From JBJHAX01 sp050480705 (GTDB lineage: Bacteria > Actinomycetota > Nitriliruptoria > Nitriliruptorales > Nitriliruptoraceae): a stretch of DNA of 64,000 nucleotides. The stretch covers positions 1 through 64,000 of the forward strand of contig JBJHAX010000008.1 of the NCBI GenBank assembly GCA_050480705.1, in the 5' to 3' direction. Positions 26,028 to 35,224 of the stretch are shown here, piece by piece. How positions within the stretch are numbered: the stretch's first letter is position 1; every line of letters starts with the position of its first letter. Below the pieces are notes generated by a model. That model did no database searches, was not told the DNA's origin, and saw only the letters and a list, made by a program, of their open reading frames with translations. The position numbers and the translations under genes are program-made.

Positions 26028-26924
26028 GGCGATCGTGTAGCTGGTGATGGCGGGCTCGATGGCGTGTGCGACCAGCGCTGCGGCTCCGACGACGAAGCCG
26101 TCGAGGATGACGGGGATCCGTCTGGCCGCCGCGGCGGCCATCGCACCGACGAGCGCGGCGTGCTCGTAGCCGCCGAGCGAGGCAAGCACGCCTGCGGGAT
26201 CCCGGTCTGGCCCGTGTCGGGCGAGCGCGCGCTCGACGACGTCGACCTTGCGCGCCACCTTGCTGCCGTCGAGGTTGGCGCCCTGGCCGGTCACCTCGGC
26301 TGCGGGCAACCCGGTCAGCGCTGCGACCAGGCACGACGACGTCGTGGTGTTGCCGATGCCGAGATCACCAAGCGCCAACAGATCCGGTCCCGGTATGGCC
26401 GGGTCGGCAAAGGCGTCGTCGATCGCGCGGCGCCCCGCGTCGACGGCCGCCTGGCAGTCGCGTCGTGACATCGCGGCGTCCTGGGTCACATCAGCGGTCC
26501 CCGGTCCGATAGACGCAGCGATCCAGCGCATCTCGCGCCCCGGTTGTTCGTCAGTCGGGCTGAAGCGAGGCGTGTCGATGCCGACGTCGAGCAGCCACAC
26601 CGGCGCCGAGACGCAGCGTGCGATCGCGCTTGCGGCGGAGGCGCCGCGGGCGAGCGTGGCGGCAACCAGCGCCGTGACCTCACGTGGCCAATCGGAGATC
26701 CCCTGGGCGTGCACCCCATGATCACCTGCGGCAACGAGCACGACCGGGTTGCGGGGAACCGGCGGCGGACAGTGCTGGGCGATGGCGGCCAGCTGCGCGC
26801 CGAGCGTCTCGAGCCGCCCGAGACTGCCCGGCGGTGTCGCGAGTTCGCCGTGACGTCGCATCGCAGCGTCACGGTGAGTCCCGGACACGGGGGCAATGGC
26901 GGGAAGGGTGATCATCGTGTCCAT
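25833..26924 (-). CDS. cobT: Nicotinate-nucleotide--dimethylbenzimidazole phosphoribosyltransferase
   Basis: 363 residues. It makes alpha-ribazole phosphate, the lower-ligand nucleotide of cobalamin. Signatures: LATPPGSLGRLETLGAQLA, VVLVAAGDHGVHAQGISDWP, LLALGDLGIGNTTTSS, then GGYEHAALVGAMAAAAA and the catalytic region LFELDMRLGEASGAALA, which holds the conserved Glu of GEASGA. Last gene of the B12 operon. ATG 26924 or ATG 26915 (overlapping the upstream stop as ATGA) could be the start. Its 3' end overlaps the plus-strand gene at 25560. Confidence 0.9.
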   Translation of the reverse strand: MDTMITLPAIAPVSGTHRDAAMRRHGELATPPGSLGRLETLGAQLAAIAQHCPPPVPRNPVVLVAAGDHGVHAQGISDWPREVTALVAATLARGASAASAIARCVSAPVWLLDVGIDTPRFSPTDEQPGREMRWIAASIGPGTADVTQDAAMSRRDCQAAVDAGRRAIDDAFADPAIPGPDLLALGDLGIGNTTTSSCLVAALTGLPAAEVTGQGANLDGSKVARKVDVVERALARHGPDRDPAGVLASLGGYEHAALVGAMAAAAARRIPVILDGFVVGAAALVAHAIEPAITSYTIASHRSAEPGASHVLRALGLDPLFELDMRLGEASGAALAIPLVTAAARILVETATLDEILGDGSAS

Positions 26925-28594
26925 GCCGGACTCGGCGCGGGCCGCGACTCGTCGAGCGCCTCGGCGATCGCGGCGACGACACGCCGGTTCGTGGCGCTGT
27001 CTCGGACAGCCAGGCGCACGTAGCTGTGGTCGAGGCCGGGAAAGGAGCGGCAGTCGCGTACCGCGATGCCCCGCTCGAGCAGTGCGCTGCGAAGGTCGCC
27101 GTGGCCGGTGCGCAGGAGAACGAAGTTCGCGTGGCGTCCCCACACCTGCGTGCCGTCAATGGTCTGCAGCCCGTCATGCAGCTCGTCGCGGCGAGATGCG
27201 ATGTCGGCCGCGCGTCGGCGACGTTCGGGCTCGGCATCAGCAAGCAACACAGCCGCAGTCGCTGCCAGGCTCGACACCGGCCAGGGCTGACGGACGCCGT
27301 CGATCCTGCTGACGAGCGCCTCGGGTCCGGTGATGTAGCCGACCCGCAGACCTGCCAGTCCCCACATCTTCGTGAAGCTGCGCAGACACACGACGTCGTC
27401 GAGGTCGGTGCGATCTGCGAAGCCTCCCGCGTCATCGCAGAACTCCATGAACGCCTCGTCGACGACCAGCACCCGGCCGGGCCGGCGAAGCTGTTCGATC
27501 GTGGCGACGTCGTCGAAGGCGCCGCTCGGGTTGTCGGGCCGGCCCACCACGACCATGTCGGCCGCGTCGGGAACGTCGGCCGGATCGAAACGCCAATGCA
27601 CGGGATCGCGGAACACGCGCACGACCTCGGCCCCTGATGCGCGAACCGCGGCCTCGGGCTCGGTGAACGACGGGTGGACACACGCCACGAGTCGGGGGCG
27701 GAGCAACGCCGGCAACACCCACATCGCGTCGGCGGCACCTGCGGTCACGGCGCATGTCGTCGCAGGACGATCGTGGCGTGCCGCCACCGCAGCGGTGGCG
27801 TCGCGCAGGTCGGGGTAGCGGTCCGTGTCGTTGAGCGCGTCCGCGAGCCGTTCACGCAGCCACGCCGGTGGGCCGGGTTCGACGTTGACGGCCAGGTCGA
27901 TGTGCCCGGCGGGCACCTGCGTGTCGCCGTGTTCGCGCAGTGCCGCCGCCTTCCCGCCCCCTTGCAGCGGCTCGGCAACGGGTCCCTGTCGCTCGTCAGC
28001 GCCAGTCCCGTCCAGGTGCGCATGGGGAACGTCGAGTGCACGTCCGGCCACCATCAACAGCACCTGTTCGGCGTGCTCGGCCAGACGCTGCAGCGCAACG
28101 CCGTGAAGATCGACGTAGAGGCGGCTTGCCGCACCCATCGCGTGTGCGCCAAGTCCGGGTTGGCCGGCGACGATCACCGCCGGCCCCTCGCGGCGGGCCT
28201 GCGCGGCGACAAGTGCATCGATCTGTTCGCACACCTGCCGCTGAGCATGCTGTGCGAGGTCGTCGCAGAGCCTGTCGTCGGTGATGCCGATCTCGAGGAG
28301 GGTTTCGGCGAGCCAGGTGTCGAGCGCGTCGACCAACACCGCAGTGCGCGCTCCGGCATCGTCGAGCGCGGCGGTGAGATCGAACGATTCGATCGTGCGC
28401 CAGTCGGCGGGTCGGTCTGCCTGGTGACGTGCGACGCGGCGGGCGAACTCCTCGTCCCGGACTGCCGCAGGAGTGATGACGACGACGGGCAGGCCCGACG
28501 CCGCGACGATTCGGGCCGCCTGCGAACTCTTGCCCGATTTCTGACCGCCGAGCACCAACGAGAGCGCCCGGGAGGTCCGCGCGGAACGTTGCAT
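26912..28594 (-). CDS. CobU-CobC fusion: cobinamide kinase/guanylyltransferase plus threonine-phosphate decarboxylase-like
   Basis: 560 residues in two domains. Residues ~10-190 are CobU-like: P-loop LVLGGQKSGKSSQAARI (16-23), the guanylyl-acceptor region RRVARHQADRPADWRTIE, and VLVDALDTWLAETL. This domain phosphorylates adenosylcobinamide and attaches GMP. A Gly/Glu-rich linker leads to residues ~225-545, a fold-I PLP enzyme of the CobC (Salmonella CobD) type: VGRPDNPSGAFDDVATIEQL, VVDEAFMEF and Lys409 in LRSFTKMWGLAGLRVGY. That domain would make aminopropanol phosphate. GGAGG five bases upstream selects ATG 28594; ATG 28606 is the alternative. The CobU NEVG motif reads GQPG. Confidence 0.85.
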   Translation of the reverse strand: MQRSARTSRALSLVLGGQKSGKSSQAARIVAASGLPVVVITPAAVRDEEFARRVARHQADRPADWRTIESFDLTAALDDAGARTAVLVDALDTWLAETLLEIGITDDRLCDDLAQHAQRQVCEQIDALVAAQARREGPAVIVAGQPGLGAHAMGAASRLYVDLHGVALQRLAEHAEQVLLMVAGRALDVPHAHLDGTGADERQGPVAEPLQGGGKAAALREHGDTQVPAGHIDLAVNVEPGPPAWLRERLADALNDTDRYPDLRDATAAVAARHDRPATTCAVTAGAADAMWVLPALLRPRLVACVHPSFTEPEAAVRASGAEVVRVFRDPVHWRFDPADVPDAADMVVVGRPDNPSGAFDDVATIEQLRRPGRVLVVDEAFMEFCDDAGGFADRTDLDDVVCLRSFTKMWGLAGLRVGYITGPEALVSRIDGVRQPWPVSSLAATAAVLLADAEPERRRRAADIASRRDELHDGLQTIDGTQVWGRHANFVLLRTGHGDLRSALLERGIAVRDCRSFPGLDHSYVRLAVRDSATNRRVVAAIAEALDESRPAPSPAWTR

Positions 28595-28605
28595 GGGATC
28601 CTCCA

Positions 28606-29352
28606 TCAGGCACCGTGCCTGTGGAGGGCGACGGTGGCCGCCATGACGAGCAGGGCGCAGACGCGGACACACGCACCGAGGACGTCCCCATTGATACCGC
28701 CCAGGCGGCGATGAGCCGTGCGCCGCACGATCATCATGCCGGCCGCAGCCGCGGCGAGCAGCGCCGGCGACCACACGCCGCCGCCGAGCCAGACGGCAGC
28801 CGCCAAGGCGAGCGATGCGACAACCCAGCCAGGGATGCTGCGGGGCCGCGCGCGCTGTGATGCCTCGCTGCCCGCAACCGCGCGCATCGTGGCCGCGAGA
28901 ACGAGCGGGGCGAACCTGCCCGCCACCTCGCTTGCGAGCATCGCCCGGATGAAGCCGACGGTGTCCACCGACGCGAGCAACGCGACACGAAGTGCGACGT
29001 CGCCGACGATCGCGGTCACACCAAAGGTTCCCAGACGGCTGTCATGCATGATCTGAAGGCGCCGCTCGGGCGTCGCACCGCCCCAGAGCCCGTCGGCGCT
29101 GTCGGCCAGGCCGTCCTCGTGGTACGCGCCGGTCATCACGATGCTGGCGAGCACCGCGACGATCGTTGCGGTGAACACACCCAACAACGGTTCGACGCCG
29201 TAGCGGACGGCCACGGCGACACCGGCGACGATGATGCCCACCGAGGGAAACCATGCCGCGGCCGGCTGCCCGTTGCCGGCCAGCGGCAGACGCGTCAGTT
29301 GCGCGATGGCATCACGGGGATCGCCGATCGCGCGTGGGGCTTCCACGGACAT
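28606..29352 (-). CDS. cobS: Adenosylcobinamide-GDP ribazoletransferase (cobalamin synthase)
   Basis: 248 residues, membrane enzyme with six to seven helices. It joins adenosylcobinamide-GDP to alpha-ribazole (phosphate), completing the nucleotide loop. Signatures: FTRLPL-like LTRLPLAGN near the N-terminus, TGAYHEDGLADSADGLWGG (acidic metal site), IMHDSRLGTFGVTAI and GRFAPLV. Twelve bp after cobO; its stop lies just before the fusion gene start. Confidence 0.93.
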   Translation of the reverse strand: MSVEAPRAIGDPRDAIAQLTRLPLAGNGQPAAAWFPSVGIIVAGVAVAVRYGVEPLLGVFTATIVAVLASIVMTGAYHEDGLADSADGLWGGATPERRLQIMHDSRLGTFGVTAIVGDVALRVALLASVDTVGFIRAMLASEVAGRFAPLVLAATMRAVAGSEASQRARPRSIPGWVVASLALAAAVWLGGGVWSPALLAAAAAGMMIVRRTAHRRLGGINGDVLGACVRVCALLVMAATVALHRHGA

Positions 29353-29364
29353 GATCGCTGCCGC

Positions 29365-29955
29365 TCAGTAGTCAATGCCGCGGCGTGCACGGACACCGCG
29401 TTGAAACGCGTGCTTGACCTCACGCATCTCGGTCACCGTGTCGGCGATGTCGATCAGGGCGTCTGGAGCTTCCCTGCCAGTGCAGATGACCGTCGTCGTG
29501 GCTGCGCGCGACCGCAGCACCTCCACGACCTCGTCGAGCGGGATCCAACCCCAGTTGATCGGGTAGGTGATCTCGTCGAGCAGCACCACGTGATGCTCGC
29601 CACGTGCGAGCAGCTGCTTGGTGTGTTCCCAGGCCGCGTGCGCACGCGCCTCGGATTCGTCGAGGTCCTCCGAGTCCCACGAGAACCCGTCACCCAGAGC
29701 CCACCAGTCCGCACCCAGCTGTGTGAGGATCTGTTCCTCGCCGGTTCGCCAGTCCCCGGACTTGATGAACTGCACCACCGCAACCGACCATCCGCGCGCC
29801 AGCGCGCGCACGGCTGTGCCGAAGGCCGCCGTGGACTTGCCTTTGCCGTTGCCGGTGTTGACCAGTAACAACGATTCCGCGTGGACGCGCGGCGGCATGG
29901 GTGGCCGTTCGCGGCGGGGTTCGGTGTGCTCACGGTCGTGTGCGTTGTCGTTCAT
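29365..29955 (-). CDS. cobO: Cob(I)yrinic acid a,c-diamide adenosyltransferase
   Basis: 196 residues, CobA/CobO/BtuR type. Adds the 5'-deoxyadenosyl group from ATP to the corrinoid cobalt. P-loop NTGNGKGKSTAAFGTA (residues 33-48), then VVQFIKSGDWRTGE, VVLLDEITYPINWGWI, and ICTGREAPDALIDIADTVTEM; the C-terminus KHAFQRGVRARRGIDY is the typical ending. The start overlaps the cobQ stop (ATGA). Confidence 0.93.
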   Translation of the reverse strand: MNDNAHDREHTEPRRERPPMPPRVHAESLLLVNTGNGKGKSTAAFGTAVRALARGWSVAVVQFIKSGDWRTGEEQILTQLGADWWALGDGFSWDSEDLDESEARAHAAWEHTKQLLARGEHHVVLLDEITYPINWGWIPLDEVVEVLRSRAATTTVICTGREAPDALIDIADTVTEMREVKHAFQRGVRARRGIDY

Positions 29956-31364
29956 GTGGCCCTCGCAAGTCGTGACAGCGGTGCGGTGTCGAGATGTTCA
30001 TCGACGAGGTCAGCGAGCATCTCGAAGGTGTCCTCGAGTGTTCGTGTCGGCCGCCGCCCGAAGATCGCTTCGAGCACGCACGCCTCTTCGAGCAGGCCGT
30101 GGGGCAGCCAGCCCAGCACGTGTCCTCGCGCCCATGCCCCGGCGTCAGCGACCTCACGGCCCTCCTCGTGGCACACGACCCGGCCGTGACGCAGTTCGTA
30201 GCCGTCGGCTCGACGGCCTGCGAGCGCCTGCCACGGCGCAGGCAGCACCTCGGAGAACGCCACGCTACGCCGGTCGTAGTGCTTGTCGGCGACGAACGTC
30301 GTGGTCAGCGGGAGCAGGCCCAAGCCGTCTGCGTCGCCGTCCACATCCGCTTCATCCTGCAGGTGTTCGCCGAGCATCTGGGCGCCGCCACAGATACCGA
30401 GCAGCCGGGTGCCCTTCGCCACAGCGTCCACGAGTGCGTTGGCCAGGCCATGGTCACGCAACCAGGCGAGGTCAGCGGTGACGTGCTTGGAGCCCGGGAG
30501 GATGACAAGTTCGGCACCCGCGAGATCATTGGCTCCGGCGACCCACACGATCTCGGCCACCTGCTCCAACGCGGTGAACTCGTCGAGGTTGGACGCTCGC
30601 GGGTAACGCACGACGTGGACGCGTGGCAGCCCACCGCGGCGAGGAACGCGATGCAGGGCCGCACCGTCCTCATCGGGAAGGTCGTGCTCGACCAGCGGGA
30701 CGGTGCCCAGGACACGCACGCCCGTGCGTTCCTCGAGCATCTGCGGGCCCGGCGCGAGCAGCGCCGGATCGCCACGGAAACGGTTGAGAACGAATCCGGC
30801 GATGCGTGCGCGATCGGGTTCGTCGAGCAGCGCCCACGTGCCGTACAGATGCGCGAATGCGCCGCCCCGGTCGATATCGGCGACCAGGAGCACCGGAGCG
30901 TCCGCGTGCGCGGCGGTGCGCATGTTGGCGATGTCGAGCGCTGCCAGGTTGATTTCAGCGGGGCTGCCGGCCCCCTCGATCACGACGACGTCGAAGGCGT
31001 CGAGCAGCTCGTCGAGCGCATCGCGCGCCTGCGGCCAGAGGAGCCGGGCGCGCTCCTGATAGGGGAGGGCAGACAGATGCGGATCGACCTGGCCTCGCAC
31101 CACGACCTGGCTGCCGTCGGCCTCGGGTTTGACGAGCACCGGATTCATGCGGACGTCGGGCTCGACGCCTGCTGCCAGCGCCTGGTGCCACTGGGCGGCA
31201 CCGATCTCTCCACCGCCTCGGACGACACGCGCGTTGTTCGACATGTTCTGCGCCTTGAACGGCGCGACCGACAGTCCCTGGCGCGCAAACCAGCGGCACA
31301 ACGCGGTCGCAAGCCAGCTCTTGCCCGACCAGCTCGTGCAACCCTGCACCATCAGTGCCGGCAT
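29952..31364 (-). CDS. cobQ: Cobyric acid synthase
   Basis: 470 residues. Amidates four side chains of adenosylcobyrinic a,c-diamide using glutamine and ATP. N-terminal dethiobiotin-synthase-like domain: P-loop VQGCTSWSGKSWLATALC (8-16), then FKAQNMSNNARVV and VVIEGAGSPAEINL. C-terminal class I glutaminase: nucleophile Cys in LLGICGGAQMLGE (near residue 325) and the late His in GWLPHGLLEE. GAGG five bases before ATG 31364 marks the start; it overlaps cobD by 13 bp. The longer frame (ATG 31391) is less likely. Confidence 0.95.
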   Translation of the reverse strand: MPALMVQGCTSWSGKSWLATALCRWFARQGLSVAPFKAQNMSNNARVVRGGGEIGAAQWHQALAAGVEPDVRMNPVLVKPEADGSQVVVRGQVDPHLSALPYQERARLLWPQARDALDELLDAFDVVVIEGAGSPAEINLAALDIANMRTAAHADAPVLLVADIDRGGAFAHLYGTWALLDEPDRARIAGFVLNRFRGDPALLAPGPQMLEERTGVRVLGTVPLVEHDLPDEDGAALHRVPRRGGLPRVHVVRYPRASNLDEFTALEQVAEIVWVAGANDLAGAELVILPGSKHVTADLAWLRDHGLANALVDAVAKGTRLLGICGGAQMLGEHLQDEADVDGDADGLGLLPLTTTFVADKHYDRRSVAFSEVLPAPWQALAGRRADGYELRHGRVVCHEEGREVADAGAWARGHVLGWLPHGLLEEACVLEAIFGRRPTRTLEDTFEMLADLVDEHLDTAPLSRLARAT

Positions 31365-32284
31365 CGTCGCCTCGCGATCGTTGTGCGACATCGGTGCAAC
31401 AGGCTGGTGACGACGGCGAGGACGCACGCGAGCTGCCAGGCGGCACGGTGCACGTGCCGCAACGCTTCGGCGGTGTCGTCAGCTCGTGGGGTGCGTCCCG
31501 TCGCGTTGAGCACGTAGGTGTCGGGTTTTCCCAGGCGTACACCGAGGCGCGTGGCGATCGCAGCCATCGGCCAGCCGGCGTTGGGCGACGGGGTGTGTGA
31601 CGCCTCCCGGGACAACTGCGCGACCCGGATCGAGGGACCCGCGAGTGCCAGGCCGGTGAGCCGCGCTGGCACGAGGTTCGCGACGTCGTCGGCGCGTGCG
31701 GCAGCGCGTCCCGCGTCGATCCAGCGCTGGTCGCGGTGGCCCCACATGGCATCGGCCGTGTTGATGAACCGGTAGGCGTACGCACCTGCCAGACCGAAGG
31801 CCGAGTACCACACCAGCGGCGCGACCCATGCGTCCGACAGGTTCTCGGCCAGCGACCCGATAGCGGCTTCACGGACGTCGGCGGCCTCGAGCGACGCGGT
31901 GGGGCGTGAGACGATCCGTGCGAGGTTGCGGCGTGCGCGATCGATGTCGAGCGCCAGCGATCGTTCGACGGCGGCGACCTCGTCGACGAGCATGCGCAGC
32001 GAGATCAGTGGCCACAACGCGACCGCGTGCACGGCGGTGGCGGCACCTCGCGGCAGCCGCGCCGCCAGCACGTCGATGAGGCGACCAGCGGCCGTGAAGG
32101 CGACCAATCCAGCCATCCAGGCGGCCGCGCCGCGTCGCCGTGCAACCGCAGGCGGTGTGGCGGGGACATGGCGGGCGGCGGCGTCGAGCATCACGCCCAT
32201 CAGGCGAACGGGATGGGCCTTGAGCGGTGGTTCGCGCAGCGTCGAATCGAGCGCGCCGGCGAGCACGACGGCGGTGGCGTTCAT
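31352..32284 (-). CDS. cobD: Adenosylcobinamide-phosphate synthase (CobD/CbiB)
   Basis: 310 residues, polytopic membrane protein. It attaches the aminopropanol (phosphate) arm to adenosylcobyric acid. Signatures: VLAGALDSTLREPPLKAHPV, LARIVSRPTASLEAADV, EAAIGSLAENLSDAWVAPLVW and FINTADAMWGHRD. These are the conserved loops of CbiB. The start overlaps the btuD stop as ATGA. Its aminopropanol-phosphate substrate would come from the CobC half of the fusion protein in the same operon. Confidence 0.9.
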   Translation of the reverse strand: MNATAVVLAGALDSTLREPPLKAHPVRLMGVMLDAAARHVPATPPAVARRRGAAAWMAGLVAFTAAGRLIDVLAARLPRGAATAVHAVALWPLISLRMLVDEVAAVERSLALDIDRARRNLARIVSRPTASLEAADVREAAIGSLAENLSDAWVAPLVWYSAFGLAGAYAYRFINTADAMWGHRDQRWIDAGRAAARADDVANLVPARLTGLALAGPSIRVAQLSREASHTPSPNAGWPMAAIATRLGVRLGKPDTYVLNATGRTPRADDTAEALRHVHRAAWQLACVLAVVTSLLHRCRTTIARRRCRH

Positions 32285-33081
32285 GCCGAACGCTCGCGGG
32301 GTGCCCGTCGTGGTCGCACAGGAACCAGCGCAGTGTGGCCGTGTTCGTCTCGCACGACGCTGACATTCGCGCCGTAGTGGCGCGCGATCGCCTCGGTCGT
32401 GAGCACCTCCTGAGCGGTGCCCCGGGCCACGATCCGCCCGTCGACCAGCAGCACCAGTTCGTCCGAGAACTGCCCGGCGAGGTTGAGGTCGTGAAGTGCG
32501 CTCAGCACGGTCAACTGGCGTTCGATGCGCAGGTCGTCGACCAGTTCGAGCACCTGCTGGGCGTGGCCGAGGTCGAGCGAACTGGTGGGTTCGTCGAGCA
32601 GCAGCACCGGCGCCTGCTGCGCCAATGCGCGCGCGAGCACGGCACGCTGGAACTCGCCGCCCGAAACGGCGTCGACGGCTCGCTCTGCCAGCTCGAGCAG
32701 GTCGAGGCGTCGCAGCTGTGCCTCGGCGATGTGGAGGTCGGCGGCACGTTCGGTTCCGAGGTACGGGACATAGGCGCTGCGCCCGAGCAGGACGTAATCG
32801 ATGATGCGCATGCCCTGCGGACGCTCGGGCTGCTGGGGGACGACGGCCAGTGTCCGGGCGCGCTCCCGGTGCGACGTCGTCCGTGCCGTCGCACCGTCGA
32901 AGGTGACGTGCCCGTCGTAGGCGACAGCGCCGGCCACGGCTCGAAGCAACGTCGTCTTGCCTGCGCCGTTGGGGCCGATCAGCGACGTCCACGATCCCGC
33001 CGGCACGTCGAGCACGACGTCGCGCAGCACGGGTGTCTCCAGCAGGGTGACACCGAGGTCGTGGAGGCCCAGATGCGTCAT
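32281..33081 (-). CDS. btuD: ABC transporter ATPase, cobalamin/corrinoid type
   Basis: 266 residues. Walker A IGPNGAGKTTLL (about 36-46), Q-loop VVPQQPERPQG, signature AVSGGEFQRAVLARAL, Walker B VLLLDEPTSSLD and the H-loop SALHDLNLAG. It belongs to the FepC/BtuD group that powers type II importers for iron chelates and vitamin B12. The B12 riboswitch and cob genes in the same operon argue for corrinoid as substrate. Overlaps btuC and cobD by four bases each. Confidence 0.87.
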   Translation of the reverse strand: MTHLGLHDLGVTLLETPVLRDVVLDVPAGSWTSLIGPNGAGKTTLLRAVAGAVAYDGHVTFDGATARTTSHRERARTLAVVPQQPERPQGMRIIDYVLLGRSAYVPYLGTERAADLHIAEAQLRRLDLLELAERAVDAVSGGEFQRAVLARALAQQAPVLLLDEPTSSLDLGHAQQVLELVDDLRIERQLTVLSALHDLNLAGQFSDELVLLVDGRIVARGTAQEVLTTEAIARHYGANVSVVRDEHGHTALVPVRPRRAPRERSA

Positions 33082-34142
33082 CGTGCGCGCGCCTGGCGTA
33101 GGACGAGAAGGAAGAACGGCGCTCCCACGAACGCGGTCACGACCCCGATGGGCAGCTCACCGGGAGAGATGACCGTGCGGGCGACGAGATCGGCGATGAT
33201 CAGCCCCGCGGCACCAACGATCAACGCCAGCGGCATCACCACGCGGTACGAGGTCCCCACCAGCAGGCGCACCGTGTGGGGCACGACGATGCCAACGAAA
33301 CCGATCAGGCCCGACACCGACACTGCGGCGGCGGTGCCGAGCGTGGCTGCGCCGACGACCGCGAGACGCACCCTCGTCGCCGGCACGCCCAGCGTCTCCG
33401 CTTCGTCGTTGCCGACCGCGAGTACATCGAGCAGGCGCCGATGTGCGACGAGGACCGCCATCGACACGACGATGTAGGGCGTGACCATCACGACGTCGCC
33501 CCAACCGGCGGTGAGCAGCCTGCCGAGCAGCCACCCGTAGACCTCCCGGAGCGAGTCGGCGTGCCGCTGCTGCACGAACGTCTGGGCTGCGGTCAGAAAC
33601 GCGGCCACGGCGACCCCTGCGAGGATCAACGACGCCGGTGTTCGTCCCCCGACGCTGCTGCCCAGCACGTAGGTGGCGACCACACCGATGACCGCACCGG
33701 CGAACGCTGCCAGCGGCAGGCTCAGACGACCGAACTCCGAGACGATCGCGATGGTGGCGCCCAGGCCTGCACCTGAGGCCACCCCCAGCAGATAGGGATC
33801 AGCGAGCGGGTTGCGGAACACCCCCTGATAGCCGGCGCCGGCAACGGCGAGCATGCCCCCGACCAGGCCGCCCAGCACCAGACGCGGTGCACGCAACTGC
33901 CACAGGATCGCTTCCTGGCGTTCCGACAGGCCGGTGTCGAGGCGGATGCCAGGTAGCGCGTCGAGAAGCGCCAGCACGACAGTTCGTGCGGGAAGCCCCG
34001 CGGGGCCGAGCAGCAGCGTCGCAATCGACGCTACTGCGAGCAGCGCGAAGGCGGCGAGCACCCAGCGCAGCGGCACACGCAGCGGCTGGATGCTGCCCGA
34101 GTGAGCCCGAGGCTTGGTCCCGCTGGTGTCGGCGACGGTCAT
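33078..34142 (-). CDS. btuC: ABC transporter permease, FecCD/BtuC type
   Basis: 354 residues, about ten membrane helices. Typical segments: LWQLRAPRLVLGGLVGGMLA, GAGYQGVFRNPLADPYLLGV, TPASLILAGVAVAAFLTAA, LIGFVGIVVPHTVRLLVG and RTVISPGELPIGVVTAFVGA, the usual BtuC/FecCD motifs including the coupling region for BtuD. ATG 34142 starts 5 bp after the btuF stop; a longer frame upstream lies inside btuF and is rejected. Confidence 0.88.
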   Translation of the reverse strand: MTVADTSGTKPRAHSGSIQPLRVPLRWVLAAFALLAVASIATLLLGPAGLPARTVVLALLDALPGIRLDTGLSERQEAILWQLRAPRLVLGGLVGGMLAVAGAGYQGVFRNPLADPYLLGVASGAGLGATIAIVSEFGRLSLPLAAFAGAVIGVVATYVLGSSVGGRTPASLILAGVAVAAFLTAAQTFVQQRHADSLREVYGWLLGRLLTAGWGDVVMVTPYIVVSMAVLVAHRRLLDVLAVGNDEAETLGVPATRVRLAVVGAATLGTAAAVSVSGLIGFVGIVVPHTVRLLVGTSYRVVMPLALIVGAAGLIIADLVARTVISPGELPIGVVTAFVGAPFFLLVLRQARAR

Positions 34143-34147
34143 CGCGG

Positions 34148-35119
34148 TCAGTCGAGCGCAGCGATGTGGCCAGCGACATCGCGCATCAGATCGACGATGC
34201 GCGGGCCCCAGCGGCTCGCGATGTCCTCGTCGAGTTCGACGATCGCGCCGGTGCGCACTGCGGTGATCGACGACCATCCGGGACGGGCGGCGACCTCTTC
34301 GGGGGTGACCCCGCAGCAGTCGGCGTCCGCGAGCAGGATGAGGTCGGGGTCCGCGTCGATGATGAATTCCGGGGTCAGCTGCGGGTACTGACCCGCCGCG
34401 TCACCCACCGCGTCGGCGATGCTCTCCAATCCCAACAGCCGGTAGGCGTCGCCAATGAACGTGTCGCTTCGCACCGAGTAGTAGTCGGGCGTGAGCTCGT
34501 GGTAATAGGTAAAGGTGGTATCGAGGGTGTCGACATCCGCCACGATCTGGGCGATGTCGGCGCGCATGCGGTCGACCACCGACTGCGCCGTGTCGGCATT
34601 GCCGGTGGCGTCACCGAGCCAGGCCAACTGCTCGTAGACCTCGTCGATGCTGCGTGCTGACGGCAGCAGCAGCGTCGGGATGTCGAGCGCCGCAAGCGAT
34701 TCGCGCATGTCGCCGGGATTGTCGGAAGCGACGACGAGATCCGGTTCGTACGCCGAGATCGCCTCGATGTTGGGTTGGAATCCCGACAGGTCCGTGGTCG
34801 GCGCGTCGGGGGGATAGTTCGAGTACTCGTCGGCTGCGACGACGGCATCACCGGCGCCGACAGCGAACAGCAGCTCAGTGGTTGATGCGGACAGCGACAC
34901 GATGCGCTCGGGCCGGCGGGCGATTTCGACACCGTCGACGGTGACGGGAAACGCTTCGGATGTCGCGTCGTCGTTCGACGTCGCACCGGAGCTTTCGTCC
35001 GCAGCCGGATCGGTGGCAGAATCGTCAACGGCGCCGCAGGCCGCGAGCATCACCGTGGCGACGAGGGCGAGAATGGCGGGAGTCCACCGCAGCATGCGGC
35101 GGGTGAACAGCTTCGACAC
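34148..35119 (-). CDS. btuF: Periplasmic-binding-type lipoprotein for corrinoid uptake
   Basis: 323 residues. N-terminus with helix WTPAILALVATVMLAAC and a lipobox (LAAC), then an acidic Ser/Asp linker, then the class III binding fold: RRPERIVSLSASTTELLFAV, GAGDAVVAADEYSNYP and IEAISAYEPDLVVAS. It captures the substrate outside the cell and delivers it to BtuC. GTG 35119 has GGAGGAGG 7 bp upstream. First gene after the cobalamin riboswitch, so directly controlled by it. Iron-siderophore binding would be the alternative on sequence alone, but context favours B12. Confidence 0.87.
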   Translation of the reverse strand: MSKLFTRRMLRWTPAILALVATVMLAACGAVDDSATDPAADESSGATSNDDATSEAFPVTVDGVEIARRPERIVSLSASTTELLFAVGAGDAVVAADEYSNYPPDAPTTDLSGFQPNIEAISAYEPDLVVASDNPGDMRESLAALDIPTLLLPSARSIDEVYEQLAWLGDATGNADTAQSVVDRMRADIAQIVADVDTLDTTFTYYHELTPDYYSVRSDTFIGDAYRLLGLESIADAVGDAAGQYPQLTPEFIIDADPDLILLADADCCGVTPEEVAARPGWSSITAVRTGAIVELDEDIASRWGPRIVDLMRDVAGHIAALD

Positions 35120-35126
35120 GTGTCGT

Positions 35127-35145
35127 CCTCCTCCTGAGGGAGGAG
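35127..35145 (-). promoter_or_regulatory. Hairpin hiding the btuF Shine-Dalgarno sequence
   Basis: On the transcript, CTCCTCC (35145-35139) can pair perfectly with GGAGGAG (35134-35128) across a 4-nt loop. The second arm is the btuF Shine-Dalgarno sequence, 7 nt before the GTG. This is the shape expected of a translational expression platform below the riboswitch. Confidence 0.6.
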
Positions 35146-35224
35146 TCAGAGACGTCGCTGGGCAGCGCGGCAACGCCCTGCGTGGGCGTGTGGAAATGCC
35201 ATCGACTGCTGCCGCACGAACGGC

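Noticed and set aside
29994..31517. 507-residue plus-strand open frame
   Set aside because: Complement of cobQ, which is full length with P-loop and glutaminase motifs.
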